Below, one piece after another: positions 45,541-54,689 of a stretch of 64,000 bases of DNA. A model generated the notes under the pieces. That model did no database searches and was not told the origin of the DNA. It worked only from the letters and a program-made list of their open reading frames with translations. This DNA comes from Cardiobacterium hominis (lineage in GTDB: Bacteria > Pseudomonadota > Gammaproteobacteria > Cardiobacteriales > Cardiobacteriaceae). The position numbers and the translations under genes are program-made. Within the stretch, counting starts at the first letter, position 1. Each line of letters begins with the position of its first letter. Where the stretch lies: positions 2,038,501-2,102,500 of the forward strand of contig NZ_LR134365.1 in assembly GCF_900637305.1 (NCBI RefSeq). The letters are read 5' to 3'.

Positions 45541-46491
45541 ATGAACATCAAGAACACCATCACCCCGCCCGTCACCGACGACAACCTCCCGCCTGTCGCA
45601 CCGCGCAAAAGCAAAGCGCCGCTTGTCACCCTCATCATCAGCGCCGTAGCCGTCCTCATCCTGCTGATGACGACCGGCGGCAGCATGTACACCGTGGACC
45701 AGGGCGAGCGCGGCGTCGTCCTCCATTACGGCGAAGTGAGCAAAGTCGCCGATCCGGGCCTGCATTTCAAATGGCCGTATGTGGACCGCGTCGTGCGCGT
45801 ACCGACCCGCACCACCACCGGTACGATGAAAGACATCTTCGCCTACTCCAGCGACCAGCAACCGGCGCAAATCGCCCTCTCCGTCACCTTTGCCGTCACA
45901 GATGACGGCGTCGAAGACCTCTACACCCAGTTCGGCAAAATCGACAACCTCTACGAACTCGCCATCGTCCCCATCGTCAAACAAGAAATCAAAACCGTCT
46001 TCGGCCAATTCACCGCCATCCGCTCTGTACAGCACCGCGAAGAGCTGAACAACAAAACGCGCGACGCCATCGTCGGCGCACTGGCCAAATACCCCTACCT
46101 GCGCATCGAAAGCGTGCAGATTGAAAACGTCGATTTCTCCGACGCCTACGAACAAACCATCGAAGACCGCATGAAGGCGGAAGTAGAAGTCGAGCGCTAC
46201 AAACAAAACCTCGAACGCGAACGCATCGAGGCGCAAATCGCCGCTACCCGCGCCCAAGGCCAGGCGGACGCGCAAATCAAGGCGGCAGAAGCGGAGGCGA
46301 AAGCCATCGAATTACGCTCCAAAGCCGAAGCCGATTCCATCAACACCAAAGGCGAAGCGCTGCGCAAAAATCCGGAAATTATCCGCCTCATCCAGACAGA
46401 AAAATGGAACGGCATCCTGCCGCAAACCATGCTGCCAAACAGCACCGTGCCGATGCTGGAACTGCCCGCACCGCGCACCGATACCCCCTGA
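45541..46491 (+). CDS. SPFH/prohibitin-family membrane protein (HflC-like)
   Basis: A 316-residue protein with a Pro-rich cytoplasmic start, one membrane helix (LVTLIISAVAVLILLMTTGG, about residues 28-47) and an SPFH domain (YTVDQGERGVVLHYGEVSKV, DPGLHFKWPYVDRVVRVPTR). A long Glu/Ala/Arg-rich coiled-coil (EVERYKQNLERERIEAQIAA) follows. Such proteins form large ring assemblies at the inner membrane and can hold back FtsH or order membrane domains. No FtsH or HflK partner is adjacent, so it is a stand-alone prohibitin type. The function is inferred from the family only. Confidence 0.88.
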   Translation: MNIKNTITPPVTDDNLPPVAPRKSKAPLVTLIISAVAVLILLMTTGGSMYTVDQGERGVVLHYGEVSKVADPGLHFKWPYVDRVVRVPTRTTTGTMKDIFAYSSDQQPAQIALSVTFAVTDDGVEDLYTQFGKIDNLYELAIVPIVKQEIKTVFGQFTAIRSVQHREELNNKTRDAIVGALAKYPYLRIESVQIENVDFSDAYEQTIEDRMKAEVEVERYKQNLERERIEAQIAATRAQGQADAQIKAAEAEAKAIELRSKAEADSINTKGEALRKNPEIIRLIQTEKWNGILPQTMLPNSTVPMLELPAPRTDTP

Positions 46492-46657
46492 ACCGCCCCG
46501 CAGAAAAAACATTAACGCTACGGCAAACTTCGCTTAATATAGCCGCTCCCACAGCCTGTTCAACAGACGACGTGAGACGCAAGGACGGCGCACACGCGCT
46601 CCTTCGCTCCGCCTCGGTTGCGCAGGCTTTTTTTAACCCCGAAACCCAGGAGATCCC

Positions 46658-47956
46658 ATGTACGAGACCTTCATCGTTTTAGACAGCGCGCAGCAAGTCC
46701 TCGCGAAGATGCCCGCGCCGCCGCCCACCCCGCTGATTACCGGCGACGCCGTTTCTTTTGGCGTGCTGATGGGCGTGCTCGGCCTGATTTTTTACACCAG
46801 TTCACGCAAAAGCGGTTTCTGGGCGAAATTTTATTCGCATATTCCGGCGCTGCTGCTCTGCTATTTCGTGCCGGGGCTGCTCAGCACCTTCCACATCATC
46901 GGCGAAGAAAGCGCGAGCCACATTTACCACATCGCCTCGCGCTATCTGCTGCCGGCGGCGCTGTTCCTCCTCACCCTCTCCATTGATATCCAAAAAATCA
47001 TCGGCCTCGGCTGGAAAGCGCTGGCGATGTTCTTCGCCGCCACCGTCGGCGTTATGCTCGGCGGGCCGTTTGCCGTTTGGCTCTTCAGCATCATCAACCC
47101 CGAATGGGTCGCGGGCGATTTGTGGAAAGGTTTTTCCACCGTCGCCGGCAGCTGGATTGGCGGCGGCGCCAACCAGACGGCGATGAAAGAGTTGTATCAC
47201 GTCAATGACACCCTCTTTGGCACGATGGTCGTGGTGGACGTTATCGTCGCCGAGTTCTGGATGATCGGCCTGCTGTTCATGGCGAAAAAGGCGGAAAGCG
47301 TGGACCGCTGGCTGAAAGCGGACACCAGCGCCATTGACACGCTGAAACACACCGTCGAGAAATACGCGCGCGAGAACGAGCGCATTCCGTCGCTCGCCGA
47401 TTTGATGATTATCCTCGGCATCGCCTTCGCCGTGGTCGGCGCCAGCCATTTCTTTGGCGACCACATCGCCGCCTGGTTCAAGCAGTTCCCGTGGGCGAAA
47501 AGCTACAGCCTGAACAGCGCCTTCCTCTGGCTGGTGATGCTCGCCACCGTTTTCGGCATCCTCTTTTCCTTCACCCGCGCGCGTGAACTGGAACACGCGG
47601 GCGGCTCGCGCCTCGGCTCCGTCTTCATCTACATCCTCGTCGGCTCGATCGGCATGCAGATGGAGCTGGACAAAATCTTCGACAACTTCGGCGTCATCAT
47701 GGTCGGCGTGGTCTGGATGCTCTTCCACATCGCCTTTATCTTCATCGTCGCGAAAATCATCCGCGCACCGAGCTTCTTCCTCGCCGTCGGCTCCAAGGCA
47801 AATATCGGCGGCGCGGCCTCTGCACCGGTGGTTGCGGCTGCTTTCCACCCGTCGCTTGCTCCGGTCGGCGTGCTGCTCGCCATTTTGGGCTATGCCATCG
47901 GCACCGCTGGCGGCTATCTCACCGGCGAGATGATGCGCCTGATTGTTGGCGGTTAA
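46658..47956 (+). CDS. DUF819-family inner membrane protein (putative carrier)
   Basis: A 432-residue polytopic protein with about 10-12 membrane segments. SRKSGFWAKFYSHIPALLLC near residue 50, GSWIGGGANQTAMKE near 170 and SKANIGGAASAPVVAAAF near 390 are hallmarks of DUF819 (YjcL-like). The two Gly/Asn-rich re-entrant-like motifs resemble those in ion-coupled carriers; the substrate is not known. AGGAG precedes the ATG. The 166-base gap from the SPFH gene holds no clear element. Confidence 0.88.
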   Translation: MYETFIVLDSAQQVLAKMPAPPPTPLITGDAVSFGVLMGVLGLIFYTSSRKSGFWAKFYSHIPALLLCYFVPGLLSTFHIIGEESASHIYHIASRYLLPAALFLLTLSIDIQKIIGLGWKALAMFFAATVGVMLGGPFAVWLFSIINPEWVAGDLWKGFSTVAGSWIGGGANQTAMKELYHVNDTLFGTMVVVDVIVAEFWMIGLLFMAKKAESVDRWLKADTSAIDTLKHTVEKYARENERIPSLADLMIILGIAFAVVGASHFFGDHIAAWFKQFPWAKSYSLNSAFLWLVMLATVFGILFSFTRARELEHAGGSRLGSVFIYILVGSIGMQMELDKIFDNFGVIMVGVVWMLFHIAFIFIVAKIIRAPSFFLAVGSKANIGGAASAPVVAAAFHPSLAPVGVLLAILGYAIGTAGGYLTGEMMRLIVGG

Positions 47957-47967
47957 ATCGTCCGAAA

Positions 47968-47998
47968 AAGAAAACCGCCCCGAGGGGCGGTTTTCTTA
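47968..47998. terminator. Bidirectional terminator
   Basis: AAGAAAACCGCCCC and GGGGCGGTTTTCTT form a 14-bp stem. It closes the DUF819 gene and overlaps the stop codon of the convergent ClbS-like gene. Confidence 0.9.
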
Positions 47999-48511
47999 TG
48001 GCGCACGCAACCTTTTCCATTTACGGATTTTACTGCGGAAGGTTTTAAATGGCGCGGCGGTATTGATATGCAGCCATTTCCATACTGGCCAATTCGCGGG
48101 TGTAGAAGATGCCCATTGCCGTTTGCCCGGTGTAAACAAAGTTTCTTCGTCCAGTGCGTCAATGAGGGCAACGATAGCCGTGACGTTTTCTGTAAATTGT
48201 TTTTGTAATGCGCTTAATGATTGCTAGGCATAAGTCCGGTAAAAATATTGATAGAGTCCGCCAAGCTGATTCCATTTGTAATCAGGATGTGGGGTAATCA
48301 CGCTTTTTCCTTGCCGGTTCGCCGCTTCCCATTGCTGAATCAGCTGCATCCAGCCGATTTGATAGGCAAGCATTTGTGCGGGTGTTCTCTCTACACCTTC
48401 TAATAACAAATCCTTGTCAGCTTCAGCGACCGTTTGAAATTCATCGCAAAAGCGCTTGGCGTGTAATTCGATTTCGGTGATAAGCGCAGCTTTATGGGCG
48501 TAAGTTTGCAT
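47996..48511 (-). pseudogene. ClbS/DfsB-family (DUF1706) gene with one in-frame TAG
   Basis: The frame spans 171 codons, the usual length of ClbS/DfsB four-helix proteins, but a TAG at 48226-48224 follows codon 95. Before it: MLAYQIGWMQLIQQWEAANR and VITPHPDYKWNQLGGLYQYF. After it the same frame goes on with SLSALQKQFTENVTAIVALI, LFTPGKRQWASSTPANWPVW and KWLHINTAAPFKTFRSKIRK, all well conserved. There is no other lesion. AGGAAAT precedes the ATG. The family includes colibactin-resistance ClbS; most members have unknown roles. It is either a very recent null allele or read through. Confidence 0.8.
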
Positions 48512-48530
48512 ATTTATTTCCTGATACGTT

Positions 48531-48558
48531 AAGACCCCGCCAGAGCGGGGTCTTTTTT
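48531..48558. terminator. Hairpin between hpf and the ClbS-like gene
   Basis: AAGACCCCGC pairs with GCGGGGTCTT; T-runs follow on both strands, better on the + strand. Confidence 0.6.
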
Positions 48559-48573
48559 CACCAGTTTCAAGCA

Positions 48574-48861
48574 TTAGCGATGCTCGCTGATTTTTTCCTT
48601 GTGCTTGCGAATCTGCTTGTCCAGCACGTCTGCCAATAAATCAATAGCGGCGTACATGTCTTCGTGCGAGGCGTCGCCGTGAATGGTTTTGCCGGAGGCG
48701 AGGTGCAGCGTCGCTTCGGCAAATTTCAGATGGTTTTCGGCGCGCAGGGTGATTTGCGCACTGGTAATTTGCTGTATTTCCAGTTTGCCGAGTTTTTCTT
48801 CTACATAACTCCGAACTGCATCGCTGATATCGAGATGTTTGCCGGTGATGTTGTAGTTCAT
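48574..48861 (-). CDS. hpf: Ribosome hibernation promoting factor (short HPF / YhbH type)
   Basis: A 95-residue protein of the HPF/YfiA fold: NYNITGKHLDISDAVRSYVE, ITLRAENHLKFAEATLHLAS and DMYAAIDLLADVLDKQIRKH. It binds the 30S decoding site in resting cells and supports 100S dimers. Two ATGs are adjacent; the second (48861) has AGGAG at a better spacing. Its usual neighbours rpoN and ptsN are not here, so it is separated from the common operon. Confidence 0.92.
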   Translation of the reverse strand: MNYNITGKHLDISDAVRSYVEEKLGKLEIQQITSAQITLRAENHLKFAEATLHLASGKTIHGDASHEDMYAAIDLLADVLDKQIRKHKEKISEHR

Positions 48862-48933
48862 CATCCACTCCTTTTTGCTTGGGTTAATGGGCGATTCGTA
48901 CCGTAGCAAATCGCCCCCGCCCCTGCAAGTATT

Positions 48934-49290
48934 TCAGAAAATTCCTTTGAGCCACGTGATTTGCGTACCGTCAATGCAAATGGCATCAAAGCGGCAATCC
49001 GGCGGCTGCGGGTGGTGTTGCTGTAAATAAGCAAGCGCGGTTTTGCGGATTTTCGCCTGTTTGCCGGGCGTGATGCTGGCGGCGGCGCTGACCTGGCTGC
49101 CTGCGCGGCGCGAGCGCACTTCGACGAATACCAATACCGCGCCATCGCGGGCGATGAGGTCGATTTCGCCGTAACGGGAGCGGATGTTGTTCGCTACAAT
49201 GGAAAGCCCCTGCGCCTTGAGGTAAGCGGCAGCGCGGCGTTCGCCCGCCTGGCCGCGCAAGAGATGCGGCGCGAGTTTTTTGAAGAACAT
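48934..49290 (-). CDS. yraN: UPF0102 protein YraN (nuclease-fold)
   Basis: A 118-residue protein of the UPF0102 family with a restriction-endonuclease-like core: GQAGERRAAAYLKAQGLSIV, RYGEIDLIARDGAVLVFVEV and RSRRAG, holding the Glu, Asp and Glu-x-Arg/Lys site. The function is not established. The start at 49290 (MFFKKLAPHLLRG) fits the family; the frame stays open upstream within rsmI. It is divergent from rsmI with only ten bases between the two start codons. In many relatives lpoA lies between them; it is absent here. Confidence 0.88.
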   Translation of the reverse strand: MFFKKLAPHLLRGQAGERRAAAYLKAQGLSIVANNIRSRYGEIDLIARDGAVLVFVEVRSRRAGSQVSAAASITPGKQAKIRKTALAYLQQHHPQPPDCRFDAICIDGTQITWLKGIF

Positions 49291-49300
49291 GAGGTGTTTG

Positions 49301-50140
49301 ATGAGTGGTGTGTTGTTTGTGGTGGCGACGCCGATTGGTAATCTGGAAGATGTGAGCCGGCGCGCGCTCGCGGTGCTTGCGGCGGCGGACATTATAGCCT
49401 GCGAGGATACGCGCCACAGCCGCCGCCTGCTGGACGCTTACGGCATCGACCGCCCGCTTTTGCCGCTGCATCAGCACAATGAACGCGGCGCGGCGCAGGC
49501 GCTGTTGCAGCGTTTGCAGGAAGGCGCGAATGTGGCGCTGGTGAGCGATGCCGGCACGCCGCTCGTCTCCGACCCCGGCGCACTGCTGACGCGCCTCGCG
49601 CATGAGGCGGGCATCCGCATCTGCCCGGTGCCGGGGGCGAGCAGCGTGATGGCGGCGCTGTCGGCAAGCGGCCTGCCTGCCGACCGTTTCCAGTTCGCGG
49701 GCTTCATTCCGGCGAAAGCGGGCGAACGGCAGCGCTTTTTCGCGGAATTTGCCGCGGCGGCGCAGACGACGATTTTTTTTGAAACGCCGCACCGCATTGC
49801 CGAATCGCTGGCGGCGATGGCGGAAATTTTTGACGGCGCACGCCGCCTGTTGGTCGCGCGCGAGCTGACCAAGCAGTTCGAGCAGATTGCCCTGCTAACC
49901 GTCGCCAGCGCCCCCGCGTGGCTTGCAGAAGATGACAACCGCCAGCGCGGCGAGTTCGTGCTGCTGCTGGAAGCGGCGGCAGCACAGGAAGCCGCCGACT
50001 GGCAACCGCTGGCCGAGGATTTGCGCGCAGCGGGGCTGTCGGCGAAAGATACCGCCGCGCTGGTTGCCAAACACACCGGCGCGAACAAGAAGGCGGTCTA
50101 CCAATATTTGCTGGATAATCAGGCAAACCGCCCGCGTTAA
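49301..50140 (+). CDS. rsmI: 16S rRNA (cytidine-1402-2'-O)-methyltransferase
   Basis: A 279-residue tetrapyrrole-methylase-fold enzyme. LFVVATPIGNLEDVSRRAL, IIACEDTRHSRRLL, ALVSDAGTPLVSDPG and FFETPHRIAESLAAM are signature segments, and the C-terminal helical domain (SAKDTAALVAKHTGANKKAV) is present. It modifies C1402 at the ribosomal P site together with RsmH. The start at 49301 has GAGG six bases upstream; an ATG seven codons earlier lies in the yraN start region. Confidence 0.95.
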   Translation: MSGVLFVVATPIGNLEDVSRRALAVLAAADIIACEDTRHSRRLLDAYGIDRPLLPLHQHNERGAAQALLQRLQEGANVALVSDAGTPLVSDPGALLTRLAHEAGIRICPVPGASSVMAALSASGLPADRFQFAGFIPAKAGERQRFFAEFAAAAQTTIFFETPHRIAESLAAMAEIFDGARRLLVARELTKQFEQIALLTVASAPAWLAEDDNRQRGEFVLLLEAAAAQEAADWQPLAEDLRAAGLSAKDTAALVAKHTGANKKAVYQYLLDNQANRPR

Positions 50141-50160
50141 CCATTTCTTCACAAAAACCG

Positions 50161-50188
50161 CTTGATTTTGGTTTTCTGACCCGCACAT
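50161..50188 (+). promoter_or_regulatory. Possible sigma-32 (heat-shock) promoter for clpB
   Basis: CTTGATT at 50161-50167 and CCCGCACAT at 50180-50188, 12 bases apart, resemble the heat-shock consensus (CTTGAAA, CCCCATNT), 33 bases before the clpB ATG. The match is partial. Confidence 0.4.
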
Positions 50189-50221
50189 CGGCGTTATCCA
50201 TTTTCAACCAGAGGAAAAACC

Positions 50222-52792
50222 ATGCAAGCCTTTACCTCGCGCTTCCAGGAAGCGCTGCAAACCGCGCAGTCCATTGCCGTCGGCAAGGACAGCAATTACA
50301 TCGAACCGGCGCACGTCTTTCTCGCCCTCTTGCGGCAGGAAGGCGGCGCGGCGGCATCCATCCTGCGCCAAGCGGGTGCGGACGTCGGCACCTTGCGCGC
50401 GCAAGTCGAGCAAATCGTCAATGACTTGCCGCGCGTGGCGAACGCCACCGGCCAGGTGAACATCTCGCCCGACACCTCGCGCCTCTTGAATCTCTGCGAC
50501 AAATACGCGCAGCAAAACGGCGACAAATTCATCTCCTCCGAACTGTTCCTGCTCGCCGCCTGCGAAGATTCCGGCGCGCTCGGCAAGGCGCTGAAAGCGG
50601 CGGGCGTGCAGAAAGCCAAGCTGCAACAAATCATCGACCAACTGCGCGGCGGCGAACCCGTCACCGACGAAGCCGCCGAAGACAAACGCGAGGCGCTGAA
50701 AAAATACACCATTGACGTCACCGCGCGCGCCGAGCAGGGCAAGATTGACCCGGTGATTGGCCGCGACGAAGAAATCCGCCGTGCCATGCAAATCCTGCAA
50801 CGGCGCAACAAAAACAACCCCGTCCTCATCGGCGAGCCGGGGGTGGGCAAAACCGCCATCGTGGAAGGCTTGGCGCAGCGCATCGTCAATGGCGAAGTGC
50901 CGGAAAGCCTGAAAGGCAAGCGCCTGCTCTCGCTGGATCTTGCCGCGCTGCTCGCGGGCACCAAATACCGCGGCGAATTTGAAGAGCGGCTGAAAGCGGT
51001 GCTGACCGACATCGAAAAAGCCAACGGACAAATCATCCTTTTCATCGACGAAATTCACACCATGGTCGGCGCGGGCAAAACCGAAGGCTCAATGGACGCC
51101 GGCAATATGCTCAAACCCGCCCTGGCGCGCGGCGAACTGCACTGCATCGGCGCAACGACGCTGGACGAATACCGCCAATACATGGAAAAAGACGCCGCGC
51201 TGGAGCGCCGTTTCCAAAAAGTGATGGTGGAAGAGCCGACGGTGGAAGACACCATCGCCATCCTGCGCGGCCTGCAAGAGCGCTACGAAGTGCACCACGG
51301 CATCGACATTACCGACCCCGCGCTGGTCGCCGCTGCCGTCCTTTCCAACCGCTACATCACCAACCGCCAGCTGCCGGACAAAGCCATCGACCTCATCGAC
51401 GAAGCTGCTGCGCAAATCCGCATGGAGCTCGATAGCAAACCGGAGACGATGGACCGCATCGACCGCCGCCTCATCCAGCTCAAAATGGAGCGGTTGGCGC
51501 TGGAAAAAGAACACGACGACGCCTCGAAAAAACGCCTCGCCGACCTGCAAGACGAAATCGACAAACTGGAAAAAGAATACGCCGACCTCGAAGAAGTCTG
51601 GCAGGCAGAAAAAGCGACCATTCAGGGCAGCGCCGGCATCAAAGAAGAAATCGACCGCCTGCGGGTGGAGCTGGAAGCGGCGAAACGGCGTGGCGACTAC
51701 GCGGCGATGAGCGAAATCCAGTACGGCAAAATACCGGCGCTGGAAAAACAACTGGCGCACAGCGAAACCGCCGCCGCCAAGCCGCAGCACACCTTGGTGC
51801 GCAGCGAAGTCACCGAAGAAGAAATCGCGCAAATCGTCTCGCGCTGGACGGGCATCCCCGTCGCCAAAATGCTCGAAAGCGAAAAAGAAAAACTGCTGGC
51901 GCTGGAAAGCGCACTCGGCGCGCGCGTTGTCGGACAAGAAACGGCGGTAGAAGCGGTGGCAAACGCCATCCGCCGTAACCGCGCAGGCCTCTCCGACCCG
52001 AACCGCCCCATCGGCTCGTTCCTCTTCCTCGGGCCCACCGGCGTCGGCAAAACCGAACTGTGCCGCACCCTCGCCGCCTTCCTCTTTGACAGCGACGAAG
52101 CCATGGTGCGCATCGACATGAGCGAATTCATGGAAAAACACAGCGTTGCCCGCCTGATTGGCGCGCCCCCCGGCTACGTCGGCTACGACCAGGGCGGTTA
52201 CCTCACCGAAGCCGTGCGCCGCCGCCCGTACTCGGTAGTCCTGTTCGACGAAATCGAAAAAGCGCACGCCGACGTCTTCAACGTCCTGCTGCAAGTGCTG
52301 GACGACGGCCGCCTTACCGATGGCCAGGGGCGCACCGTGGATTTCCGCAACACCGTCATCATCATGACCTCCAACCTCGGCTCGCACCTCATCCAGGAAA
52401 TGAACTACGACGACTACGAGGCGATGAAACTGGCGGTGATGGAAATCGTCAGCGCGCACTTCCGCCCGGAATTCATCAACCGCATCGACGAAACCGTAGT
52501 CTTCCACGCACTCGGCAAAGAGCACATGCAGGGCATCGCCACCATCCAGCTGGCACGCCTGCGCAAACGCCTCGCCGAACGCGAACTGGGACTGGAGATC
52601 AGCCCGGCAGCGCTGGCGCAACTGGTGGAAGTCGGCTACGACCCGGTATTCGGCGCGCGCCCGCTGAAACGCGCCATCCAGACCCATCTGGAAAACCCGC
52701 TGGCACAGCGCATCCTCGCCGGCGACTTCCTCCCCGGCAGCACCGTGCATGTGGACTATAAAGACGGCGAAGGCTTTACCTTCCGCGCCTGA
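50222..52792 (+). CDS. clpB: ATP-dependent disaggregase ClpB
   Basis: An 856-residue Hsp100 protein. The N-domain (residues 1-145) precedes AAA-1 with Walker [10 protein letters not shown] and Walker [17 protein letters not shown]; a coiled-coil M domain (about 400-520, [12 protein letters not shown]-like heptads) marks ClpB rather than ClpA; AAA-2 has [10 protein letters not shown] and [11 protein letters not shown]. It threads aggregated proteins with DnaK in the cytoplasm. GAGGAAAAACC precedes the ATG. A terminator follows. Confidence 0.97.
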   Translation: MQAFTSRFQEALQTAQSIAVGKDSNYIEPAHVFLALLRQEGGAAASILRQAGADVGTLRAQVEQIVNDLPRVANATGQVNISPDTSRLLNLCDKYAQQNGDKFISSELFLLAACEDSGALGKALKAAGVQKAKLQQIIDQLRGGEPVTDEAAEDKREALKKYTIDVTARAEQGKIDPVIGRDEEIRRAMQILQRRNKNNPVLIGEPGVGKTAIVEGLAQRIVNGEVPESLKGKRLLSLDLAALLAGTKYRGEFEERLKAVLTDIEKANGQIILFIDEIHTMVGAGKTEGSMDAGNMLKPALARGELHCIGATTLDEYRQYMEKDAALERRFQKVMVEEPTVEDTIAILRGLQERYEVHHGIDITDPALVAAAVLSNRYITNRQLPDKAIDLIDEAAAQIRMELDSKPETMDRIDRRLIQLKMERLALEKEHDDASKKRLADLQDEIDKLEKEYADLEEVWQAEKATIQGSAGIKEEIDRLRVELEAAKRRGDYAAMSEIQYGKIPALEKQLAHSETAAAKPQHTLVRSEVTEEEIAQIVSRWTGIPVAKMLESEKEKLLALESALGARVVGQETAVEAVANAIRRNRAGLSDPNRPIGSFLFLGPTGVGKTELCRTLAAFLFDSDEAMVRIDMSEFMEKHSVARLIGAPPGYVGYDQGGYLTEAVRRRPYSVVLFDEIEKAHADVFNVLLQVLDDGRLTDGQGRTVDFRNTVIIMTSNLGSHLIQEMNYDDYEAMKLAVMEIVSAHFRPEFINRIDETVVFHALGKEHMQGIATIQLARLRKRLAERELGLEISPAALAQLVEVGYDPVFGARPLKRAIQTHLENPLAQRILAGDFLPGSTVHVDYKDGEGFTFRA

Positions 52793-52809
52793 TTTATCCG
52801 CCCACAAGA

Positions 52810-52831
52810 AAACCCGCCGCAAGGCGGGTTT
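52810..52831 (+). terminator. Terminator after clpB
   Basis: AAACCCGCC pairs with GGCGGGTTT around GCAA; the T-run is short. Confidence 0.75.
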
Positions 52832-52921
52832 ATATTTAGCGGTTACAATGCCAAAAATAGCGTCTTTTAAAATATTCTGTAGTACAATGGACAAGAACAC
52901 CTTCATTTACAGGGAATCAGG

Positions 52922-53950
52922 ATGAACACTTATCGTAAAGCCATTTTAATACTGCTATCACTGGCATTTTTAATCAACCCGCTTCACCTATCTGCAAATA
53001 CAGACGTAGCCAATGATTGGGCACTTGAGGGAATATCAAGAGTAGGTGCAACAAGCATTTATACAGGCATCAAACATACTGCCAACGGATCTTATAGAAG
53101 TACTGTCAAAATCACACCTAATATCGCTAACATCACCAAATTTGTAGGGCGAACCGGTTTGCTTGCTATAGTAGGGTTAGCCATAAAAGGATTAGTGGGT
53201 CTGGTGGATTATGTGATGGATCCGGAAAATAATCGTGTCAAGATTACAAAAAACACGGGATTATGGACGGATCATGATAGAGAAATAGTAGGCAATGTTG
53301 CGACTGTTGGACGCTATGAATGTGCAAAACCGCATGGATGGGGCGGTGGTGGCGGTCCTATAGTTAGGGACTATACCCATTTAGGATATGCGTATGTAAA
53401 ATGCAATAACGGCTACGGATTTATCCGAATGCACCAAGAAGAGGAAACGCTCACGTTCGACCAATTGGCAGATCAAGTCTTTAAAAACGCGCAAGCCGGG
53501 CAGCCAGAAGCGATTGCGGCAATCGGGGAAATTGCAGATGCACAAGCAACCTTACAATGGCTGGCGACCAACTGGGAACGCAACAAAAGACCACTAGAAA
53601 AAACCAACGCTCAGAACAGAGTCAGCCCAACAGCGATCGCCTTAAGCCAAGCGCATCATTCTGGGAGAAAATATGGAGGGAACTGTACGCCGAAAGAATT
53701 CAACGAGCTGGAAGCAATAAAGAAAAAAAATTGTTCCGAGTCAGGACCAATTAGTTGCTCAAGGTTTTTGTCAGATGAAGAAATAGGTCGTCGTACTAAG
53801 TTTTTACAACAATGCGCCCTTGCGCGCACCACAATTAACAATAAATGCTTTGCCGGTGGGGACGAAAATCATAGAAAAGAAGCAAGTAACTATTGGGAAT
53901 CCTATACCGACTGCTTCAAAATATTACAAAATAGACGGAATTATCGATGA
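52922..53950 (+). CDS. Predicted secreted toxin with a Cys-rich (Ntox16-like) C-terminal domain
   Basis: A 342-residue protein with signal KAILILLSLAFLINPLHLSA. Residues about 70-105 hold a hydrophobic helix running into LVDYVMDPENNRVKI, a pattern I associate with TspB/filamentous-phage adsorption proteins. The C-terminal 90 residues have a Cys-rich pattern (NCTPKEFNELEAIKKKNC, CSRFL, QQCALARTTINNKCFAGGDE, DCFKI) like the polymorphic-toxin domain Ntox16. The next gene overlaps by ATGA and reads like an immunity protein. The pair is AT-rich, hence probably acquired. Toxicity and target are inferred only. AGGGAATCAGG precedes the ATG. Confidence 0.65.
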   Translation: MNTYRKAILILLSLAFLINPLHLSANTDVANDWALEGISRVGATSIYTGIKHTANGSYRSTVKITPNIANITKFVGRTGLLAIVGLAIKGLVGLVDYVMDPENNRVKITKNTGLWTDHDREIVGNVATVGRYECAKPHGWGGGGGPIVRDYTHLGYAYVKCNNGYGFIRMHQEEETLTFDQLADQVFKNAQAGQPEAIAAIGEIADAQATLQWLATNWERNKRPLEKTNAQNRVSPTAIALSQAHHSGRKYGGNCTPKEFNELEAIKKKNCSESGPISCSRFLSDEEIGRRTKFLQQCALARTTINNKCFAGGDENHRKEASNYWESYTDCFKILQNRRNYR

Positions 53951-54594
53951 AAAATATAGCCCCATTCAATCAAATATCATCTATAGAAAAAGTCATAAAG
54001 AAATATTTTCCAAGTAATGAAAAATTACATAGCCTGACAGAAGATGAAGTTGCCATGTGCGGCGCCGCCCATGATGTAGATATCATGTATATGTTTAATG
54101 ACAGAACCTGGCTTGACGTCTGGAATGATTCTGATGCTTTTTGGATAGACCATATGATACGTATGTTTTTTTACTCCTTAACGATACCAGCTGAATATTA
54201 CAGAGAAATAAATAATTATCCAAAAATCTGCAGCGAAGAAAATGAGAATAATGTCCGCTTTCTTTTAACCGGACTGCTTTACATGTGTACGGTAGCAGGC
54301 TTTAATGATAAATCTTCCCCACCGCGAGCCTCTTATTCTATTTTGAATCACTTGGATCCCAAAAAACCTTATGAAACATATGATGGATATATTGATCCAA
54401 TTAAAGATTTCTTCCCTTCATTGATAGAGAAATACACATCAGAGCAGTTGTTTTTGCTCTCTATTCTGTTTATGGAATTACCCAAACATGCTGATATAAG
54501 TGAACTGGGTAAGAAATATTGGACATGGATTTATGAAAATACCGATGATGATATCCGTGAGAAAATCATGAAAGAGTTTGAAGAAAAATCATAA
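53947..54594 (+). CDS. Predicted immunity protein of the toxin-like gene
   Basis: A 215-residue, acidic, mostly helical protein without signal peptide or membrane helix, so cytoplasmic. Its ATG overlaps the stop of the toxin-like gene (ATGA), the usual layout of polymorphic toxin-immunity pairs. Trp and Asp are frequent (DVWNDSDAFWIDHMIRMFFY). I do not recognise a family. The role rests on position, size and composition. A decayed transposase tail begins about 100 bases beyond the stop. Confidence 0.6.
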   Translation: MKNIAPFNQISSIEKVIKKYFPSNEKLHSLTEDEVAMCGAAHDVDIMYMFNDRTWLDVWNDSDAFWIDHMIRMFFYSLTIPAEYYREINNYPKICSEENENNVRFLLTGLLYMCTVAGFNDKSSPPRASYSILNHLDPKKPYETYDGYIDPIKDFFPSLIEKYTSEQLFLLSILFMELPKHADISELGKKYWTWIYENTDDDIREKIMKEFEEKS

Positions 54595-54689
54595 TCATGA
54601 TCTTATAAACGCTCCACCAGCGCAACGGCGCACATAATTTTCTGCAAGACTCTCATCATATATACCGTCCTCCCAAAACCAAGGCTCAT

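Noticed and set aside
46492-46657. tRNA or small RNA between the SPFH and DUF819 genes
   Set aside because: No T-loop GTTCRA motif or stable cloverleaf was found; only weak GC-rich pairing.
51089-52906. 605-codon ORF antisense to clpB
   Set aside because: A shadow frame caused by high GC and codon bias; clpB is complete on the other strand and the antisense product has no recognisable motif.
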